Shown here in pieces: positions 25,980 to 34,725 of a stretch of 50,795 bases of DNA. Origin of the DNA: Pelagibacteraceae bacterium (GTDB taxonomy: Bacteria; Pseudomonadota; Alphaproteobacteria; Pelagibacterales; Pelagibacteraceae); contig VTPO01000011.1 of the NCBI GenBank assembly GCA_008638205.1, positions 1 through 50,795 of the forward strand, given 5' to 3'. How positions within the stretch are numbered: position 1 is the first letter of the stretch; each line of letters begins with the position of its first letter. The translations under genes were made by a program, and so were the position numbers. The notes under the pieces were generated by a model that saw nothing but the letters and a program-made list of their open reading frames with translations, was not told the DNA's origin and searched no databases.

Positions 25980-27473
25980 ATGACTGAAAACTTTCTTTAC
26001 ATGCTTGCGCCTATCATGAATGGTAAAATATTTTTAATTTTACTTTTGGGAACATTGTTTGGTTTGATTTTAGGAGTTTTACCAGGTCTAGGTCCTACTA
26101 CCGGTGGTGCATTAATATTACCTTTTACTATGACCTTAGAACCTCTTTCAGCAATTATTTTACTCACTTCTATTTATTGTGCTGGAACATACGGTGGAGC
26201 TATTACTGCAATATTAATTAATACCCCCGGCACTCCTGCTGCTGCTGCAACATGCTTGGATGGATATCCACTGGCACAAAAGGGAGAGGCTGCAAGAGCT
26301 TTGGGTATGGCAACTTTTGGCAGTGCCTTTGGAGGAATTTTTAGTGTGATAGTGCTAGTATTATTTGCTCCGATTTTAGCAAATATTGCTTATGAATTTG
26401 GTCAACCTGAATATTTTGCCTTAGCTATTTTTGGCCTAACTATGCTGGCTTCTATTGGAGAGGGAAGTCCAGTTAAAAATTTACTGGCAGGAGCTTTTGG
26501 TATTTTGTTATCAACTGTTGGAAAAGACATTATGACCTCCGTTGACAGATTCACTTTTGGAGTTGGTCAATTGACGGAAGGGATTGGTTTTATTCCAGTC
26601 GTGGTTGGTCTTTTTGCAATAAGTGAGATGTTAGTTCAATCAACATTAACTAATCAAATTTTTAAAAGAGTTGCGATGAAAGCTGTAAAACTTCCTACTA
26701 AAGAAGATTTTAAATATTGTTTTAAAACAATTTTACGTTCTTCTGGAATTGGTTCGTTTATTGGAATCTTGCCAGCAGAGGGTGGAACCGTTGCTTCATT
26801 GATTGGATATTCAGAAGCTAAAAGATGGTCTAAGAATCCTAGCAAATTCGGTAAAGGTGCGATCGATGGGATTGCAGGTGCAGAAACGGCTAATAATGCA
26901 GCGACAGGCGGAGCGATGGTTCCTACTCTTGCCTTGGGAATTCCAGGCAGCGCAACGACAGCGGTTATTTTAACAGGAATGATTATTCATGGATTAAGAC
27001 CGGGTCCAGACCTATTTAAAGAACAGCCGGAGTTTTTGTATGGGATTTTCGGATCAATGTTTTTTGCAAATATTTTATTTTTTATTATGGGATTTTTTGG
27101 AGCAAAACTATTTGCAAGAATTACACTAATTCCAAGTAGATTATTATGGCCCATGATTTTTGTACTTTCTGTATGTGGTACCTATTCTCTCAATCAATCT
27201 TTTTCCGATGTATTGCTTATGATTATTTTTGGAGTCATTGGATTTGTTTTGAGAAAATTTGGATTTTCCGTAGTTCCTATAATCATTGGTTTAATTTTGG
27301 GACAATTAGTTGAACTTACATTGAGACAGTCTTTAGTTATTTTTGATGGAAACTATTTATTATTTTTTACAAGACCGATTGTAGTTACGTTCTTTGTATT
27401 ATCTGTCATTGCTTTGTCTTTTCCATATTTAAAAAAGAACAAACAAAAAAATAAACTAAAAGGAGAAATATGA
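25980..27473 (+). CDS. tctA: TTT transporter large membrane subunit
   Basis: This 497-residue permease has about twelve hydrophobic segments. The TctA signatures are clear: GLILGVLPGLGPTTGGALIL near residue 25, CAGTYGGAITAILINTPGTP, and a second copy, ILPAEGGTVASLIGYSEAKR then GIPGSATTAVILTGM. The twin PGLGP-like motifs reflect the internal repeat of the family. Its stop overlaps the next gene's start by four bases (ATGA), tying the transporter to the FAH-type hydrolase. Confidence 0.93.
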   Translation: MTENFLYMLAPIMNGKIFLILLLGTLFGLILGVLPGLGPTTGGALILPFTMTLEPLSAIILLTSIYCAGTYGGAITAILINTPGTPAAAATCLDGYPLAQKGEAARALGMATFGSAFGGIFSVIVLVLFAPILANIAYEFGQPEYFALAIFGLTMLASIGEGSPVKNLLAGAFGILLSTVGKDIMTSVDRFTFGVGQLTEGIGFIPVVVGLFAISEMLVQSTLTNQIFKRVAMKAVKLPTKEDFKYCFKTILRSSGIGSFIGILPAEGGTVASLIGYSEAKRWSKNPSKFGKGAIDGIAGAETANNAATGGAMVPTLALGIPGSATTAVILTGMIIHGLRPGPDLFKEQPEFLYGIFGSMFFANILFFIMGFFGAKLFARITLIPSRLLWPMIFVLSVCGTYSLNQSFSDVLLMIIFGVIGFVLRKFGFSVVPIIIGLILGQLVELTLRQSLVIFDGNYLLFFTRPIVVTFFVLSVIALSFPYLKKNKQKNKLKGEI

Positions 27474-28303
27474 AGTTATTAAGAGTAGGAAATGTGGGCA
27501 AAGAGAAGCCAGCCCTATTGCATGAGGGTAAAATAAAAAGTTTAGAAGAGCATATTTTAGATTTGGATCCAGCGACAATAAATTTTGATACTTTAGACAA
27601 GTTAAAAAAAATTGATGTATCGAAACTTCCTGACTTAGATTCTAATCAAAGAATTGGACCTTGCGTTAAGAACCCTGGCAAGTTTATTGCGATTGGCTTA
27701 AATTATTCTGATCATGCTGAAGAATCAGGCATGGCAATTCCCAAAGAGCCTATTATATTTCATAAAGCCACCAGTTCTATTGTGGGGCCCAATGATAATG
27801 TAGTTATGCCCAAAGACTCTAAGAAACTTGATTGGGAAGTAGAAATCGGATTTGTTATTGGAAAAGAAACCAAGAATATCACAGAGCAAGAAGCCTCTGA
27901 CCATATATTGGGATATTGCATTGTGAATGATGTTAGTGAGAGAGAGTGGCAAATAGAAAGAGGTGGTAACTGGACTAAAGGAAAATCTGGGGATACATTT
28001 GGTCCCATTGGTCCTTACCTGGTAACCAAAGATGAAATCAAAGATATTAATAATTTATCACTTCAGTTGGATGTAAACGGAAAAAGAATGCAAACAGGCA
28101 ATACCAATAAAATGATTTTTAATTTTAATTTTATTTTATCTTATTTGAGTAATTTTATGTCTTTACAGCCAGGAGATATTGTTACCACAGGAACACCGCC
28201 TGGAGTGGGAATGGGAATGAAGCCACCAGTTTTTCTCAAAAGAGGAGATAAAATTACCCTAGAAGTAACAGGGCTAGGAACACAAAATCAAACAGTTGTT
28301 TAA
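27470..28303 (+). CDS. Fumarylacetoacetate hydrolase family protein
   Basis: This 277-residue FAH-fold enzyme has metal ligands in DWEVEIGFVIG and further motifs GLNYSDHAEESGM, KSGDTFGPIGPYLV and the C-terminal GDIVTTGTPPGVGMG. FAH enzymes cleave C-C bonds of beta-diketo or acylpyruvate acids. In the L-fuconate/L-rhamnonate diketo pathway an FAH enzyme splits 2,4-diketo-3-deoxy acids to pyruvate and L-lactate, which matches a cluster with a dehydratase and an SDR. It overlaps tctA by four bases. Its specific substrate is inference. Confidence 0.85.
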   Translation: MKLLRVGNVGKEKPALLHEGKIKSLEEHILDLDPATINFDTLDKLKKIDVSKLPDLDSNQRIGPCVKNPGKFIAIGLNYSDHAEESGMAIPKEPIIFHKATSSIVGPNDNVVMPKDSKKLDWEVEIGFVIGKETKNITEQEASDHILGYCIVNDVSEREWQIERGGNWTKGKSGDTFGPIGPYLVTKDEIKDINNLSLQLDVNGKRMQTGNTNKMIFNFNFILSYLSNFMSLQPGDIVTTGTPPGVGMGMKPPVFLKRGDKITLEVTGLGTQNQTVV

Positions 28304-28316
28304 GAAAGGAAAAAAC

Positions 28317-29063
28317 ATGAATCAAATTAATTTAAAAGATAGAACTGCCATTGTGACCGGAGGTGCTCAAGGATTTGGGCTTGCAATTACAGAGCGGTTT
28401 TTAGAATCTGGTGCAAACGTTATCATGTGGGATATTGATGAAGATACTACTGGCAAAGTTTTAAAGGAAAAGAATAACCCTAAACTTTCTGCTGCAAAAA
28501 TAGATGTGACTAATTTTGATCAAATTTCTTCTGAAATTGAAAAAATTTCTCACCAAACAAAGATTGATATTTTCGTAAATAATGCTGGCATCACAGGGAA
28601 AAATGCAACAGTTTGGGATTATCCTATTGATGAATGGAAGAAAGTTTTAGATTTAGACCTAAATGCAGTTTTTTATTGCTGCAAGGCAATCGCTCCACAT
28701 ATGATTAAAAATAATTTTGGAAGAATTGTTAATATATCTTCGATTGCTGGAAAAGAAGGAAATCCGAATGCTAGTGCTTACAGTACTGCAAAGGCTGGGG
28801 TCATTGGATTGACTAAGTCATTGGGAAAAGAATTGGCTGACAAAAATATTGCAGTCAATTGTATTACCCCTGCGGCTGCAAAAACAAGAATTTTTGACCA
28901 AATGACCGAAGAGCATATTAATTATATGCTTTCTAAAATTCCTAGAAATAGATTTGCTAAAGTCGAGGAGCTAGCCTCTTTAGTTGCTTGGTTAGCCAGT
29001 GAAGAGAATTCTTTTTCTACTGGTGCGGTATTTGACCTGAGTGGCGGAAGAGCAACTTACTAA
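28317..29063 (+). CDS. SDR oxidoreductase, probable 2-keto-3-deoxy sugar-acid dehydrogenase
   Basis: I start at the ATG at 28317, preceded by GAAAGGA; an upstream in-frame ATG at 28296 lies inside the FAH gene. The classical SDR elements are all present: TGGAQGFG cofactor loop, NNAG at NNAGITG, catalytic Ser in NISSIAG and Tyr-x3-Lys in SAYSTAKAG. With about 248 residues it is standard length. In diketo pathways an SDR oxidises the 2-keto-3-deoxy acid made by the dehydratase before FAH cleavage, and it sits directly after the FAH gene here. Confidence 0.85.
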   Translation: MNQINLKDRTAIVTGGAQGFGLAITERFLESGANVIMWDIDEDTTGKVLKEKNNPKLSAAKIDVTNFDQISSEIEKISHQTKIDIFVNNAGITGKNATVWDYPIDEWKKVLDLDLNAVFYCCKAIAPHMIKNNFGRIVNISSIAGKEGNPNASAYSTAKAGVIGLTKSLGKELADKNIAVNCITPAAAKTRIFDQMTEEHINYMLSKIPRNRFAKVEELASLVAWLASEENSFSTGAVFDLSGGRATY

Positions 29064-29108
29064 TAATCGATTTTACAATAAGCTTCTCTAAGAGTAATAA
29101 TAAATGCT

Positions 29109-30005
29109 ATGCATTGGATTGCTGCCACTATTATTGCTGCTTTTTTTCAAAACTTACGCTCTAGTCTTCAAAAGAGCTTAAATGATCAGATGTCTTTAAT
29201 GGCATCCACTTACGTTCGATTCGTATTTGCGCTTCCCTTTTCTGCTTTGTTATTTTTTGGATATTTTAAAGATTTAAATGTAGTTTCCGACGCTTTATCC
29301 AATAATACCTTCCTTGGCTATGTTGTTTTGGGATCCTTATCTCAAATTATATTTACCTTTATATTTCTTTACTCTTTTAAATTTTCTAACTTTGTTGTGG
29401 GAACTACATTAAGCAAAACAGAGGTCATACAAATAGCTTTTTTAGAACTCATAATATTAAATGATCATCTATCTGGCATAGTCATTTTAGGAATTATAAT
29501 ATCTACTATTGGTGTTATTATTTTTTCGGTAAAGGACTTAAACTTTTTTTTAAAAAATATCTTATCAAAGTCTACCCTATTAGGAATTTTTTGCGGCTCT
29601 CTACTGGCTTTAAGCATTGTCTCTTTTCGAGGAGCTACTCTGTCGTTAGAAAATCTAACTTCTAATTTTGAAATGGCGATCACAACCCTATTTGCCTCTA
29701 CTTTTGTTCAAACTATTTTTGTATCTTGTTACTTGGCAATCAAAGAAAGAGATCAGTTTAAAAATATATTAAACAATAAATACAAAAGTGTTGCAGCAGG
29801 ATTTTCTGGGTTTATAGCAACTCTTTTTTGGTTCTATGCATTTTCTTTAACCCAAGCATCTATGGTAAGAGCTTTTGGTCAAATTGAACTATTCTTTAGC
29901 TACTTATCTTCACGATATTATTTTAAAGAGAAGATTAAGCTGATTGAAATAATTGGAATTACAGTTTTTGTAATAGGTATTCTTGTTATCTTAATAACAA
30001 AATAG
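29109..30005 (+). CDS. EamA/DMT-superfamily transporter
   Basis: This 298-residue protein has ten hydrophobic segments in two EamA repeats, about residues 1-135 and 150-298. The second repeat has AAGFSGFIATLFWFYAFSLTQAS and the ending RYYFKEKIKLIEIIGITVFVIGI, a common DMT pattern. Such proteins export or import metabolites; the substrate is unknown. It follows the SDR by 45 bases and could be the last gene of the sugar-acid operon, since a strong hairpin terminates right after it. Confidence 0.82.
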   Translation: MHWIAATIIAAFFQNLRSSLQKSLNDQMSLMASTYVRFVFALPFSALLFFGYFKDLNVVSDALSNNTFLGYVVLGSLSQIIFTFIFLYSFKFSNFVVGTTLSKTEVIQIAFLELIILNDHLSGIVILGIIISTIGVIIFSVKDLNFFLKNILSKSTLLGIFCGSLLALSIVSFRGATLSLENLTSNFEMAITTLFASTFVQTIFVSCYLAIKERDQFKNILNNKYKSVAAGFSGFIATLFWFYAFSLTQASMVRAFGQIELFFSYLSSRYYFKEKIKLIEIIGITVFVIGILVILITK

Positions 30006-30036
30006 AGCCCATATGCAAAAACATATGGGCTCTATT
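30001..30036 (+). terminator. Terminator hairpin after DMT transporter gene
   Basis: A 15-base perfect stem (30001-30015 with 30022-30036; core GAGCCCATATG) and six-base loop overlaps the stop codon of the transporter gene. The downstream stretch is A-rich rather than T-rich, so it may be a bidirectional or processing hairpin, but its strength and place make transcription end likely. Confidence 0.7.
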
Positions 30037-30255
30037 AAACAAAAAAAGCTAACTTGTGGGAGTCAAAGTAAAAAGTGAGGCAAAAGAAGAAACCAAAGCA
30101 GAACTTAAATTACAAATTCTCATAGCCAGAAATTAAAATAATTTATCAAATAAGAACAATGCTATTATAGAATAGCAGGTAAATGATTTAGGAATAAACA
30201 AAACCCCAGATTTAAAGTCCGGAATGTTTAAAATGCATATCTCGAAAATAGATAT
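30037..30255. other. Intergenic region downstream of DMT gene
   Basis: These 219 bases lie between two genes that converge here. A 24-codon frame with a GTG start at 30056 has coding-like Lys/Glu content but no ribosome site. A 6-bp stem ATATCT-N7-AGATAT near 30239-30257 could end the leftward HTH gene. No trace of a LysR effector domain is evident. Confidence 0.4.
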
Positions 30256-30516
30256 CTAACTTTTTTTTAAATTAAATGCTATTAATTTAGAATTAAATTC
30301 TTCTGCAAGTTTAAAAAGTTTTTTTCCTTGTTCCGTAAGTTTTATTCCTCGAATATCTCTTTTAAATACTTTAAATCCAATTTTTTTTTCTAATTGGATG
30401 ACATCTCGGCTTAAGGTGGATTGTGATTTGCCAAGTATTTGTGCAGCAGCTGTGAAACTTTTATTGCCGCAAATTTGTGTAAATACTTGTATTCTTCTCC
30501 AATCCATACTGATCAA
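30256..30516 (-). CDS. Single-domain LysR-type HTH protein (86 residues)
   Basis: The product is a LysR winged HTH and nothing else: RRIQVFTQICGNKSFTAAAQILGKSQSTLSRDVIQLEKKIGFKVFKRD, shown here in parts as SFTAAAQILGKSQSTLSRDV, then the wing KLTEQGKKLF and a short helix. A start at Met4 (MDWRRIQ) is also possible. Full LysR proteins are about 300 residues; here a stop follows residue 86 and only about 220 bases remain before the next gene, so no effector domain is encoded nearby. It could be a remnant or a stand-alone DNA-binding protein. It lies downstream of the ammonium transporter gene, separated by a terminator. Confidence 0.7.
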   Translation of the reverse strand: MISMDWRRIQVFTQICGNKSFTAAAQILGKSQSTLSRDVIQLEKKIGFKVFKRDIRGIKLTEQGKKLFKLAEEFNSKLIAFNLKKS

Positions 30517-30594
30517 AATATCTTAATCAAATTTTTAAACGAAGAGTTATTTGAGCTTGTGAGCTATGATGAAAATAGCTAGCTAAAAAATGAA

Positions 30595-30620
30595 TAGGCC
30601 CGTAAAAATTTACGGGCCTA
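30595..30620 (-). terminator. Rho-independent terminator of ammonium transporter gene
   Basis: A 12-base perfect stem (TAGGCCCGTAAA and its complement) lies 29 bases after the amt stop, GC-rich in its lower half. On the minus strand it is followed by ATTCATTTTTTAG, a T-rich stretch. This is a conventional terminator for amt. Confidence 0.8.
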
Positions 30621-30648
30621 TAATTATACCAACTAACTTGAGAGGTAA

Positions 30649-31932
30649 TTAGTCTTTGATAGCGTATGCTCTTACTCCGATTTCAGAAACATCTGTTCCT
30701 TTTTTCTGAGCTTCATCACTAATTCTGATACCAGTCGTTGCTTTTAAGATAGACCAGACAATAATGGATGCGATGAACATAAACACTACTACTGAGAAAG
30801 TTCCTAAGAACTGAGTAGCAAATGATGTATCTTTATTGGTAATGGGCACTGCTAAAGTTCCCCAAATTCCTGCGAATAAGTGAACTGGAATAGCTCCCAC
30901 AACATCATCAATTTTTAGTTTATCAAGTAATGATGTGCCAACTACCACTACTGCTGCACCGATACCACCGATACAAATAGCTGCAATTGGAGATGGCGCT
31001 AATGGTTCTGCAGTAATTGCAACTAAACCACCTAATGCTCCATTAAGCATCATGATTACATCAGTTTTTCCACCGACAAATCTGGTAATTAATGCATTCA
31101 CCATTACACCAGCTGCTGCTGCTAAGTTTGTGTTGATAAAAATAGTAGAGATTGCAGAAGCATCGGCAAACGTTCCAAGTGCTAACTGAGATCCACCATT
31201 AAAACCAAACCAACCAAACCAAAGAACAAAAGTTCCAAGGGTTGCTAAAGGAATCGAAGACGCCGCAAATGGAAGAAGATTTTTTCCACTGGTAAATCGT
31301 CCCACTCTTGGTCCTAAAATGATTGCACCTGCAAGAGCTGCTGCTCCACCTGCTGCATGAACTAAAGTTGATCCTGCAAAATCTGAAAATCCTTTTGCAG
31401 CTAACCATCCTCCGCCCCACTGCCATCCCATTTCAATTGGGTACAAAACCCCAGTTAAAATAGCAACGAACAAAAAGAAAGGCCAAATTTTAATTCTTTC
31501 AGCTAAAGTTCCAGATACAATTGATGCAGTTGTTGCGGCAAATACCATTTGAAACCACCAATCAGATCCTGCAGCATAACTATCTTTTTTAAAGTCTGTT
31601 CCGTCTGACCATGCAGAGAAGTTACCTATAAAACCTCCTTCAGAAATCCCATAAGCTAGATTGTATCCACAAAGCCAAAACATAATTCCAGCGATAGAAT
31701 ATAAACCAATATTTTTTGCAGCAATCGAAGAAACACTCTTCGATGTTACCAGTCCACATTCTAACATGGCAAACCCTGGCGCCATAAACATTACTAGAAA
31801 ACCACAAATTAAAAACAAAAGCGTATTAAATACGAATTGAGTTTCTGCATTTACTGTCGATTCGGCAGCAAAAGATGGACTTATAAAAAGTAATGAGAAT
31901 ATTGCAACAAGCAATAAATTTTTTATTTTCAT
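30649..31932 (-). CDS. amt: Ammonium transporter (Amt/MEP/Rh family)
   Basis: This 427-residue protein has an N-terminal signal-like segment, as in many proteobacterial AmtB precursors, then eleven membrane spans. Family signatures are ALIDTAxxFxLxxxGLVxxK-type MFMAPGFAMLECGLVTSKSV, AGSTLVHAAGGAAALAG (first pore His), WFGWFGFNGGSQLA and the second pore His in VHLFAGIWGTLAVP. It brings in ammonium as a trimer. The usual partner glnK is not adjacent. A good ribosome site AAAGGAGAT precedes the ATG. It appears to be a single-gene transcript with its own terminator. Confidence 0.95.
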   Translation of the reverse strand: MKIKNLLLVAIFSLLFISPSFAAESTVNAETQFVFNTLLFLICGFLVMFMAPGFAMLECGLVTSKSVSSIAAKNIGLYSIAGIMFWLCGYNLAYGISEGGFIGNFSAWSDGTDFKKDSYAAGSDWWFQMVFAATTASIVSGTLAERIKIWPFFLFVAILTGVLYPIEMGWQWGGGWLAAKGFSDFAGSTLVHAAGGAAALAGAIILGPRVGRFTSGKNLLPFAASSIPLATLGTFVLWFGWFGFNGGSQLALGTFADASAISTIFINTNLAAAAGVMVNALITRFVGGKTDVIMMLNGALGGLVAITAEPLAPSPIAAICIGGIGAAVVVVGTSLLDKLKIDDVVGAIPVHLFAGIWGTLAVPITNKDTSFATQFLGTFSVVVFMFIASIIVWSILKATTGIRISDEAQKKGTDVSEIGVRAYAIKD

Positions 31933-32200
31933 TATTTATCTCCTTTTTTAATTATTAAAATCCTGAACATACTGATGTAAAATTTAATAAGGATAGTTAA
32001 GAATGCTTAACTGTCATGAAGATTATAGATATCTAAAAACAGAATAGGAGCTATGAATTTTTGCTAGGTTGGGGTGTGCTTTAATTTAACTAACAGGGGA
32101 CTGAATGAATAAACCAAAGCACACTTAATATAAATCGTTAGTATGATTTGCACCATTTTAAAACCAACCATGAGGGGAATCGCGTAAAACGATTCTTGAT
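31933..32200. promoter_or_regulatory. amt upstream region with two hairpins
   Basis: These 268 bases lie between the amt start and the end of the aminotransferase gene (both minus). A perfect 7-bp hairpin AGTTAAG-AATG-CTTAACT is at 31995-32012. A longer-range 9-bp pairing, GTGTGCTTT (32074-32082) with AAAGCACAC (32116-32124), encloses 33 bases. A third, GAATCG-N7-CGATTC, is at 32177-32195. I recognise no known riboswitch or NtrC site. The region may hold an amt leader or a small RNA. Confidence 0.4.
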
Positions 32201-33052
32201 CTATTTGAGCTGCTTTAAGGCCTGTTTGATATAAGCCTCTCTCAAAGCTTTGGTAAAAATACCAGGTTTTCCAGAACTTATTTTGCTTCCATTGATTTTT
32301 ACTACTCCTGTAACGAATGTAGTGGCAGACGTAATGAATGCCTCATCTGCATTCTCTGCCTCGGTGACCGTAAATTGCTTAGCGGTTACTTTATAATTTA
32401 GATGTTTTGCAACGTTGATAACCGCTTCTCTGGTAATGCCTTTTAGAATTAGATTGTCAGCTTCTCTTGTGTAGATATTCTGTCCTTTAATAATCCATGC
32501 ATTGTTAGAAGATCCTTCCATCACATAACCATTTTGTACCATCCAAGCATCATCAGCGCCCTGTTTCATGGCTTCTGTTTTTGCCATAGATGGGTAAAGA
32601 AGTTGTATAGTTTTAATATCGCAACGTTTCCATCTTAAGTCATCAATAGTAATAATAGAAATTCCATTATGTACGCTCGGATTATCTATTAAATCTTTTT
32701 TTTGCGTAAATGCAGTGATCGTTAACGCTGTTTTAGAATCAGGAAAAGCAAAATCTCTTTCTGCAACACCTCTGCTTACTTGCAAATAAACGATTCCTTC
32801 TTTAATTTCATTAAGCTCCACTAGCTTTCTGTGAAATGCTAGAAATTCTTCTTCATTAATTTTAGGTCCGAAATTTAGTTCTTTCATAGATCTTTTGAGA
32901 CGCTTTATATGATTATCAAAGTCAACTAACTTTCCATTCAATACAGAAGTTACTTCATACACTCCATCTGCAAATAAAAATGCTCTATCAAAAATTGAAA
33001 CTTTTGCATCTTGCTCTGCAATAAATTCTCCGTTTACATATACTGTTCGCAT
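32201..33052 (-). CDS. dat: D-amino-acid aminotransferase (class IV PLP enzyme)
   Basis: This 283-residue fold-type IV PLP enzyme begins MRTVYVNGEFIAEQDAKVSI and has the FDRAFLFADGVYEV segment common to the DAAT/BCAT group. The PLP Lys is expected in CDIKTIQLLYPSMAK, and the phosphate-binding turns are GSSNNAWII and TSATTFVTGV. It interconverts D-amino acids and 2-oxo acids, supplying D-Ala/D-Glu or catabolising D-amino acids. Branched-chain aminotransferase or aminodeoxychorismate lyase are less likely by these motifs. It follows nadB by 15 bases. Confidence 0.87.
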   Translation of the reverse strand: MRTVYVNGEFIAEQDAKVSIFDRAFLFADGVYEVTSVLNGKLVDFDNHIKRLKRSMKELNFGPKINEEEFLAFHRKLVELNEIKEGIVYLQVSRGVAERDFAFPDSKTALTITAFTQKKDLIDNPSVHNGISIITIDDLRWKRCDIKTIQLLYPSMAKTEAMKQGADDAWMVQNGYVMEGSSNNAWIIKGQNIYTREADNLILKGITREAVINVAKHLNYKVTAKQFTVTEAENADEAFITSATTFVTGVVKINGSKISSGKPGIFTKALREAYIKQALKQLK

Positions 33053-33067
33053 AATTTGAAACTTTCT

Positions 33068-34669
33068 TTAAGCGATATTAGCTTCTTCTGCAAAATTTTT
33101 ATTTAATAAATATTGATTCATGTCCTCTATTGTAAACACATTGCTAAAAGCAAATGTATTATCAATTTTTGCATAGTCATTTCTATAATGCGTTCCTCTG
33201 CTCTCTTGCCTAATAATGGCAGCATATGTTATTAGCCTAGATATTAAAATCATATCTTTTAATTTTGCCGACAAATGTTTTGATTCTCTTTCTATTCGAT
33301 CAAATTCTATAAAAGCTTGATTTAAGCTTTGATTGTTTCTTTCTAAACCAACGTTTCTTGTCATGTTCGATCGTAATTGCCATATATATTTTTTAGCTCT
33401 AATTTTGCTTATTGTTTTTTCTTTAGGAAAATAATTTTCAATATTAATTTTTTCTAATTTGGTTTGATCGATTGCTTTAGAATTAATTGCCTCTGCTATT
33501 TTTTTGGCAAATACAAAAGCTTCTAACAAAGAGTTGCTTGCCAAACGATTTGCTCCATGAGCTCCTGTAGAACTAGTTTCTCCACACGCCCACAACCCTT
33601 TGACCGATGTTTGCCCAGTCAGATCTACTTTGACTCCACCCATATGATAGTGAGCTGCTGGAATGATGGGTATTAGATCTTTGGTAGAATCTATTTTAGT
33701 TTTTTTTAAGAATTCATATGCGGTTGGAAACAAGCTCTGAAAGCTATTTTGCTTGAAATGCCTACAATCTAAAAAAGTAGATCTGCCATTTTCTCTTTCT
33801 CTAAAAATAGCTCTAGCAACCACATCTCTAGGAGCTAACTCTTTGTCTGGGTGAATTGCTTGCATAAATCGATTATAATTTTCATCTACTATATGAGCCC
33901 CTTCTCCACGTATTGCCTCTGTTAACAGTGGTGCTGGGTCTAACCCAATATCCAAAGCAGTAGGATGAAATTGAACAAATTCCATGTCACTAAGTTTTGC
34001 TCCCGCACGCGCTGCCATTGCAACTCCTTCTCCATAGATATCTCTTGGATTGGTCGTATAGGCATAAATACTTCCTATGCCACCTGTTGCTAAAACTACG
34101 TTAGGTGCCTGTAGAAATACAAAATTATCTACCACTCCTGGCTTATTCATGTGACCAACAATTCCTTCGCAGGCATTATCCTTTTGAACAATGTGATCCA
34201 CTGATACATCTTCTACAAAAGTAATGTGATCTTGTTTTTTAGCATGTTTAATTAATTTTTTTATAATGAATTTTCCTGACTGATCTCCATTAATTTTTAA
34301 CACTCTTCTCCTGGAATGCGCAGCCTCAATGGATAAACAAAAGTTTTTTTCTTCATCTCTATCAAACTGGATGTTTATTTTTTCTAAAAATTGAACAATC
34401 TCCAAAGCCTCTGAAGTGATTAATTTGACCGCTTCATCATTGTTTAAACCAGAGCTTGCTTTGATAGTGTCGGCAAAGTGAATGTCTGGGTGGTCATCAT
34501 CACCAACTGCTGCTGCAATTCCTCCCTGTGCCCAAGCACTAGAAGAAACCTCTCCTAATTTTTTTTTAGTCACCAGAGTAACTTTTCTGGGAAATAGGGA
34601 GATGGCAACCATTAGACCTGAAATACCAGAACCAACAACTACAACATCTGATTTGTATATACTTTCCAT
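33068..34669 (-). CDS. nadB: L-aspartate oxidase
   Basis: This 533-residue FAD enzyme has the N-terminal dinucleotide loop VVVGSGISGLMVAI, SSAWAQGGIAAAVGDDD, the catalytic region EAIRGEGAHIVDENYNRFM, the active-site segment YHMGGVKVD and CGETSSTGAHGANRLASNSLLE. Length, SSAWAQGG and the absence of a succinate-dehydrogenase His-flavin motif separate it from SdhA/FrdA. It oxidises L-aspartate to iminoaspartate, the first step of bacterial NAD synthesis. nadA and nadC are not in the window. Confidence 0.93.
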   Translation of the reverse strand: MESIYKSDVVVVGSGISGLMVAISLFPRKVTLVTKKKLGEVSSSAWAQGGIAAAVGDDDHPDIHFADTIKASSGLNNDEAVKLITSEALEIVQFLEKINIQFDRDEEKNFCLSIEAAHSRRRVLKINGDQSGKFIIKKLIKHAKKQDHITFVEDVSVDHIVQKDNACEGIVGHMNKPGVVDNFVFLQAPNVVLATGGIGSIYAYTTNPRDIYGEGVAMAARAGAKLSDMEFVQFHPTALDIGLDPAPLLTEAIRGEGAHIVDENYNRFMQAIHPDKELAPRDVVARAIFRERENGRSTFLDCRHFKQNSFQSLFPTAYEFLKKTKIDSTKDLIPIIPAAHYHMGGVKVDLTGQTSVKGLWACGETSSTGAHGANRLASNSLLEAFVFAKKIAEAINSKAIDQTKLEKINIENYFPKEKTISKIRAKKYIWQLRSNMTRNVGLERNNQSLNQAFIEFDRIERESKHLSAKLKDMILISRLITYAAIIRQESRGTHYRNDYAKIDNTFAFSNVFTIEDMNQYLLNKNFAEEANIA

Positions 34670-34725
34670 TTTTATTTTTTTGTTATAGATAGTTGTTAAA
34701 ATTAAGTAAAATAAATTTTAAAATT

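Noticed and set aside
30056-30130. 24-codon Lys/Glu-rich frame with GTG start downstream of the DMT gene
   Set aside because: No ribosome site, very short, and AT-rich DNA readily gives such composition.
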